Positions 59,045 to 64,000 of a stretch of DNA of 64,000 nt are shown in pieces. The position numbers were made by a program, and so were the translations under genes. Positions within the stretch are counted from its first letter, which is position 1. The number at the start of each line of letters is the position of its first letter. Source of the DNA: Chaetoderma sp. LZ-2023a (lineage: Eukaryota; Mollusca; Caudofoveata; Chaetodermatida; Chaetodermatidae); the NCBI GenBank assembly GCA_034401795.1, contig CM067363.1, positions 25,367,235-25,431,234 on the forward strand. The letters are read 5' to 3'. Under the pieces are notes generated by a model. It was not told where the DNA came from. It saw only the letters and a list, made by a program, of their open reading frames with translations, and made no database searches.

Positions 59045-59755
59045 AAATAAACAATTGTAACAACCTTATGTTCACGCATTCTGGTGTGAATAAGCATCTT
59101 TAAAACTTGTATTCTCAGAATTCTGGGTGAAGCGTGGCTGGAAATGGACCGCTCCATTGCTACACCGACTTACCGATGAATACAGATCTGTTTAACCACC
59201 AGTATGTTGTAGCATATAGCTTCTTAACTTTCGACGTCTGGTCATTGGTCAAAGTATTAAATCGTTCAATGACTTTATACCAGCATATGGTATCAGATAT
59301 AATTAATTTTGAAATCCAGATCCGATCATGTCATATTATTTAAATTAGTGGATATTTAATACAAGGTGGCTCAATACCAGCACTGCCAAATATTGCTTGC
59401 CGGAGAAATTGTTTCAACAGACCGTGACCAAAGTCATCATCCATGCTTAATAATCTTTGCCCGGGAATGATATGCCATGAATTATGTAAAACATATTGAG
59501 TAAACTTGATATGTAACGATCGCTTTGAAACAGACACTCAACTGATCGCGGTAATAGCAATCTGTATTGTTCATAAAGCAATACCATCAACTGAATAGGT
59601 CAGTATTTGCAAATTTCCAGATTTGCCGTATTTTCAGGATTACGATAAAGCTGTGGAAAGGTAGTCTACGGCCATACCATTATGCGGGTTATAGTTTGAG
59701 ATAAATCTGTGTAGAGGGGCTCGGAATATCCATAGAGAGACGGAGATAGATTGGA
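59045..59755. other. Intergenic, nothing recognised
   Basis: No gene or repeat signal found. Confidence 0.45.
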
Positions 59756-60125
59756 AGATAAGGTATGAGAGAGCGAGAAAGCGTGGAGAGCGATAGCGAG
59801 CGATAGATAGTGAGCGTGTGCGAGAGAGTGCGAGAGAGTGCGAGAGAGCACACGAGAGGAGAGTTACAAGGAGCGGTAACCAGAGAGTTAAGCGAGAGGG
59901 TAGGGGCAAGGGAAGAGACGGGGAAAGAGGCAACGGAAGGGGAGATGGCAGTGGAAAGGGTATGGTAGATGCCAGCGGAGAGGAGAACGGCGGGGGTGGC
60001 GGGTGGGTGGGGAGGGGGTGAGAGGGGACACACGTGGGGCGAGAATATTGGAGTGGGGAGATGAGAAGTACGAGGTGAGAGAAAGGGAGATTTAGAGGGA
60101 AGGGGAGAGAAAAGGAAATTACATT
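59756..60125. repeat. Purine-rich GAGA/GCGAGAGA and GGGGA tract
   Basis: Degenerate GAGAGAGCG units grade into GGGGAGA sequence. Long homopurine bias without a fixed period. Confidence 0.8.
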
Positions 60126-60655
60126 AGGGGCTTATATGGGGGCGTGTTGGGTGGTGGGGTGGAGGGGAGAACGCGAAACGACCTTATCCGCATGATACAT
60201 TCAATCTGGAATGATCAAGGTCAATGCATATTTCCAATCACCGTAAGAGGAATATTATTATTATTATTCCTGCATACCAAAAAGAATTTCCATTCCACAT
60301 TTGTACAATTATATTCCTAATTGACTAGAAATGCATCACTGAATTATATGTGTCGTGATGTAACGTGGCCATTAGTGTTTGCTAGCACGGAACATTCTTT
60401 TATTATGCCAGAGTCTCCATTATGAAATCACTAATGTACACTTCCTTCGCGCGAGCATTAGGCCAGATTCCTTTTTCCGTTTACTTGTATCCAATTTTGA
60501 TAATGTTGCAATGCAGATAGGGTTAGTTACTGCGATACAAAGTATGCTAATTCATATCTATATGAGGACGACAGCAGTATCTATCGTACACCGCTACACT
60601 CGTATGCTGTTTCTGCTAGATCGGATGATGAATCTACTTATCCCCAATGGACCTT
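60126..60655. other. Intergenic, nothing recognised
   Basis: A frame at 60379-60666 (95 codons) is not recognised and ends inside the next foldback element. Confidence 0.45.
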
Positions 60656-60656
60656 T

Positions 60657-61055
60657 ATGGTTTTAGCTATGCCTCGCCTATCTCTAGCTAAGCTCCACCC
60701 ACACCCCACTCATGTTGGGATCGATCGATCTCTGAACACCCTGACTATCAATTTCCCAAAAAACTACACAGGTACGCTGTTGAATATTTTGAAACTAATT
60801 TGACTGGGTGCTGTTGCTGCCTAAGGCAGCAACAGCGCCCAGTCAAATTAGATTCAAAATATTCAACAGCATGTTTATGAAATAGCAAAGAATTACAAAG
60901 ACATACAATTCACACAACGTGTCGGACAATTTGAGATTTTGATGACGGTCTATATGAAATCTTTTTTGACGAAATGATTGTGACGTCATCATACATGCGC
61001 TGGGCTGATTATGACGTCATACGAGGTCAGATGATGGATGATGGATGTATACTCT
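60657..61055 (+). mobile_element. Foldback element, family 1, best full-length example
   Basis: GGTTTTAGCTATGCCTCGCC, ATCTCTAGCTAAGCTCCACC, GGGATCGATCGATC, ACACAGGTACGCTG (donor site with one change), then core 60778-60872. The core has two arms of about 47 bases meeting at GCTGCCTAAGGCAGC with no loop and only a few mismatches. The right flank: TTTATGAAATAGC, AATTCACACAACGTGTCGG, GTGACGTCATCATAC, ATGACGTCATACGAGG. Confidence 0.85.
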
Positions 61056-61094
61056 GGAAAGGTGAATTCGTACCCGAAGAAATTAATACGATGG

Positions 61095-61310
61095 ACGACT
61101 CCAGTTTTAGCTATGCCCCACCCAAAAAGTTTCAAAATATTCAACAGCATGTTTATTAAATAGTAAAGCCGGGGAATTCGTAGAACAACACATAGTCCGT
61201 CATCAATTAAGCGCTCGTGACGAACTTAGCTGCGTCATTCATGACGTCATCTCACATGTCAAGTAGTTGATTATGCCGTCATATGATTGATTGATAAACT
61301 GGAATCCTCA
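61095..61310 (+). mobile_element. Foldback element, family 1, internal-deletion derivative
   Basis: CAGTTTTAGCTATGCCCCACCC joins directly to the right core arm (GTTTCAAAATATTCAACAGC) and then the normal right flank, including ATGACGTCATCTC. The left spacer and arm are missing. Confidence 0.75.
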
Positions 61311-61795
61311 ATTTATTTGGGGCATTTAACAGGAACGTATGGTATTTGATTTATAACGGGCGAGCAGGATGTTGTGACAATAACTGATTCCGCCGATAGT
61401 CCATTTGTCTATCTAGATGGTAACTGATCAGAGAACTGGTAATGTGGCTAGATTACCTGACAACCGAGCAAAGAGTTTAATTATCAAAGATCAGACTTGT
61501 CACCATTAATGGTGAGGCCGACGGTTAAAGGTGATGTTTAATCAACATTAGTGAATGTATCATTGGGGACTGAATTGGACATAATCGTGCTTTATTGATG
61601 GAGATTTCTCTCGTCTCTACAATTCTACTTTAGCAATGCTCTTTAACAGACGAGGATAGGTTCTAGGCTCGAATAATGCTTAAGCATGGCCAACTATTCG
61701 CTTACCACATTGCAACTGTACACTATTTAAGGATGATTGCATTAGCATTTGAATAGGGTAAGAGGCAAATATTTGTGTAGCATTAATTAATTAAT
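61310..61795. other. Intergenic, nothing recognised
   Basis: No gene or repeat signal found. Confidence 0.45.
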
Positions 61796-61799
61796 GAAT

Positions 61800-62130
61800 C
61801 CAATCTATCACGTGTAGACTGGTGCCATACTCATTTACGTCATGAATGACGACATTACGCCCTCCATAAGCTCTTAATAGTCCGCCATGTTGAACGAGCT
61901 ATATGACTTTTCTATTTAATACAAATTCTGTTGAATAGTTTGAAACTAATTTGACTCAGCGTAAGGCAGCAACATCACCTAGTCAAATTAGTTCAAAATA
62001 TTCAAAATCTTACCAGTATAATTTTCCTGAAAAAAATTGAGATTCAGGGATTTCAGAATTCGATTGATCCCAACACTGGCGATGTGTGGGCAGATCATAG
62101 CTAGAGTTTGGCGGGCATAGCTAAACTGTA
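61800..62130 (-). mobile_element. Foldback element, family 1, reversed
   Basis: CATGAATGACGACATTACGC, TTAATAGTCCGCC, a shortened core 61925-62005, ATCTTACCAGTATA, CGATTGATCCC and GGCGGGCATAGCTAAAC. Confidence 0.7.
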
Positions 62131-62454
62131 TTCATTCATTGAGATATACATTGTCCATGCCGTTTCCGTATTTGTGCAAACACAGAGGGTGAGTAGACCA
62201 TTGATAGGCCGTTAAGGTCTTTCTTACTTATTTGACAAGTGATTGACGTCAAGCGTTGTCCTTTCAGAGAGCTTATTGAAAGCGTAGCGTGAAAGTAATC
62301 ATGTTAAAAATAATGTCCACCGTATGCTTGATTTGTCACAAGTGCGTTTTGTATGCACGACCTTTTGTGTACCATATGCACGTTATCACCTTTTCTATGT
62401 AGGCACTTACCATTAGAGAGTGTTATTATCGAGTACACATGAGGTAGGAATGGA

Positions 62455-62530
62455 TGATCCCATCCTTAGCTATGCCTTGCCCATGACGTACTTGATTGTA
62501 ACGTCATATGATTGATCGATAGACTGTATG
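62455..62530 (+). mobile_element. Family 1 remnant, both core arms deleted
   Basis: CCTTAGCTATGCCTTGCCC is joined directly to ATGACGTACTTGATTG and GTCATATGATTGATCG, so only the two outer flanks remain. Confidence 0.55.
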
Positions 62531-62790
62531 CATCTGTTTAAGGCATTATCCCAATGCTATACGCAGAGCTAAAAAACCTAGACAATCTCACCATGGTCAC
62601 AATCGATAGATTCTCACAGTACGTTTGTTACTGTCTAAAAGCATATTTTTGCCTCCTGTCAAAAACACTTCAAAGTCCTCAAAATGCTACTTATAATAAT
62701 AAGCCATTTAATGGTGGCGATTTTCTAAGAAACTTTTCTAAGAACTATTTTTTTGCTTAGGGACTGGCTATTTATAGGCCAGGAGGCGTA

Positions 62791-63454
62791 TGCATAAGAC
62801 ATCTTAAGTGTGAAAAATCCCTTAATTTCTAATAATTTCCTTAACATTTACCTACGAGTATATCCTTACTTTAAGTGTTATGCATAAAGATTCATAAGAT
62901 AAGAATTTTCTTATAAAGTTCCTTAATTTTAAGGTACCTATTCCATTTTCATAAGTTAACATTTTGCCCTAAAATCAGTAACCTTCAGTCGTGAAGTGAG
63001 TTTGCAGAACTTGTCGACGCAATATTGTAAGAGAAACTGGCTCTTATCCTAGCCGAGATGCTTGAGGTAGAGGAACTAGAACACGTTGTACGGAGGCCTA
63101 GAATATTTCGCGCCCGTGAAAATCCGATGGATATTTACAAGGATCAAGAAATTTACCGCAGATTTCGTTTTGACAGAGGTGGCATTCTTTTCATCACGGA
63201 TCTTCTGGCACCTTCAGAAACCATGCGATTCCACCTCTCCTCTACTCCAAGTTTTTTTATGCTCGTCGGTTCTACTCATGTGGTAGCCTCCAGCAATGAA
63301 ATCAGCATTACAATGTATTTTTAGAGACTTGGAAGTTGTAACAATGGTTTTCATTGGTCAATACCTTTTGCCATACAGTAGCCTAAGGATAAGAACTTTC
63401 CTAGTAGTTAGGAAAATCCTTAGCTAAGGAAACTCTTAAGAGTGTTTATGCAAA
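62791..63454 (+). mobile_element. Non-autonomous Harbinger-type element
   Basis: TGCATAAGACATCTTAAG (62791-62808) pairs with CTTAAGAGTGTTTATGCA (63435-63452). Further CCTTA / CTTAAG motifs inside both ends form subterminal repeats. The middle encodes only the N-terminal part of a Harbinger transposase, so most of the nuclease gene has been deleted. Ends and target site are approximate. The ends differ from those of the 9.1-kb element, so this is another subfamily. Confidence 0.6.
63058..63324 (+). pseudogene. Harbinger transposase N-terminal fragment
   Basis: The frame starting at 63058 reads MLEVEELEHVVRRPRIFRAR, later IYRRFRFDRGGILFITDLLA. This resembles the HARBI1-like N-terminus, where 'YxRFRFxRxxIxxLxDLL' precedes the helix-turn-helix. 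Just downstream, SPLLQVF in one frame and YARRFYSCGSLQQ in another match the following 'SPxLQVLxALRFYxxGS' segment, so frameshifts break the gene. No DDE catalytic motifs follow. The residual protein could not cut DNA. Confidence 0.7.
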
Positions 63455-63540
63455 GTACTTAAAAGTCATCCGTAGCAAAGTATATTAACCGTTTAAGTAA
63501 AAGAATTCACTTAAGTTGAGGAAGTTTTATCCACACGTGC

Positions 63541-63556
63541 CCCCCCCCCCCCCCCG
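63541..63556. repeat. Poly-C run
   Basis: About 16 consecutive C. Confidence 0.95.
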
Positions 63557-63669
63557 GAGGAGATGATTTTTTTCTAACTTTAAGACGAGAATTTACAAAA
63601 GACCTGTTTCGTTTGTTCTGTAAATACATGTTTCGCCAGACCACTGGAAAGGCCGTCTTGGCTGGCTTG

Positions 63670-63905
63670 TGAGTTAACGCTTTCATGACGAGGCCGGCCA
63701 CAACCCGCCTCTGTAGTGGTCTTGGGGAATGTCCATATGCAGGCCAAGGGAACATTATTTTTGAAAGTTTATCACTCGAATGACTGGCGCAATAACCGAG
63801 CCAGTCATTCCAATGGTAATTTTTTCAAAAATAGTTTTCTCCTGCCCTGCATTCAATAAGTAAATGTTTTAATTTATTTAACAAATTTAGTCAATAAAGG
63901 GTTAA
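63670..63905. mobile_element. Foldback element, family 2
   Basis: TTAACGCTTTCATGACGAGG, CCTCTGTAGTGGTCTTGG, the centre GACTGGCGCAATAACCGAGCC, then TTTTTTCAAAAATAGTTTTC and an AAAGGGTTAA end. Confidence 0.75.
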
Positions 63906-64000
63906 ATGGTCAATGGTCAAGAAACTAGAATCCTTGCCTAGTCAAAGTCCGCTTGCAGGCAAAGCGAATGCGAGAAAATCTACCTCTACAATGATTAGTT
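63906..64000. mobile_element. Family 2 relative running off the window
   Basis: GGTCAAGAAACTAG, TCCGCTTGCAGGCAAAGCGAA and AAAATCTACCTCTACAATGA resemble the left arm. The other half is outside the window. Confidence 0.4.

Overview
This window is animal (metazoan) genomic DNA, most likely from a marine invertebrate, and almost all of it is mobile-element and tandem-repeat sequence. Four things point to a eukaryote: a three-exon gene with splice signals, tRNA-derived SINE-like repeats, relics of non-LTR and LTR retrotransposons, and abundant long microsatellites (ACGC, TA, GTA, CT and CGT types). I cannot name the phylum from sequence alone. No conserved single-copy host gene was found. Most open frames are produced by simple repeats or cross the 500-base assembly gap at 22860-23359.

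Layout. (1) 0.6-20.8 kb is an old direct segmental duplication: about 600-12060 (copy A) pairs with about 14320-20830 (copy B). Each copy carries a minus-strand reverse-transcriptase relic, a copy of a 20-bp minisatellite, a tandem of about 335-bp tRNA-like units, and a terminal CGTG array. (2) 20.8-29.3 kb is mostly unassigned; it holds the gap, a long GTA array, a diverged tandem repeat (24.8-26.2 kb) and scattered foldback elements. (3) 29.5-38.5 kb is a second, more diverged duplication (about 29470-32550 against 34120-37140, with a partial third copy near 38.1-38.45 kb). Its two copies carry CGT/CCT-type triplet arrays at matching positions, and on the minus strand these read as very acidic peptides. 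(4) 42511-51617 is a decayed PIF/Harbinger DNA transposon of about 9.1 kb. It has recognisable terminal inverted repeats, a plus-strand transposase pseudogene and a convergent minus-strand Myb/SANT-like partner gene. Several later insertions sit inside it. (5) 51.6-62.8 kb holds minisatellites, a second probable solo LTR, a duplicated TATA-bearing module and more foldback elements. (6) 62.8-63.5 kb is a second, internally deleted Harbinger-type element with an N-terminal transposase fragment.

The main structural theme is two families of foldback (palindromic) repeats. Family 1 (about 33 loci) has arms built on GTTGAATATTTTGAAACT. One flank is rich in TTTTAGCTATGCC-type motifs and a CAGGTAAGC splice-donor-like site; the other flank is rich in TGACGTCA sites. 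Family 2 (about 8 loci) has arms built on CACTGGAATGACTGGCTCG and outer ends near TTAACCC / GGGTTAA. Neither family shows a coding region. They look like non-autonomous foldback or MITE-like elements, and I did not recognise either as a named family. The names 'family 1' and 'family 2' are mine. All similarities were judged by eye; no alignment or database search was run.
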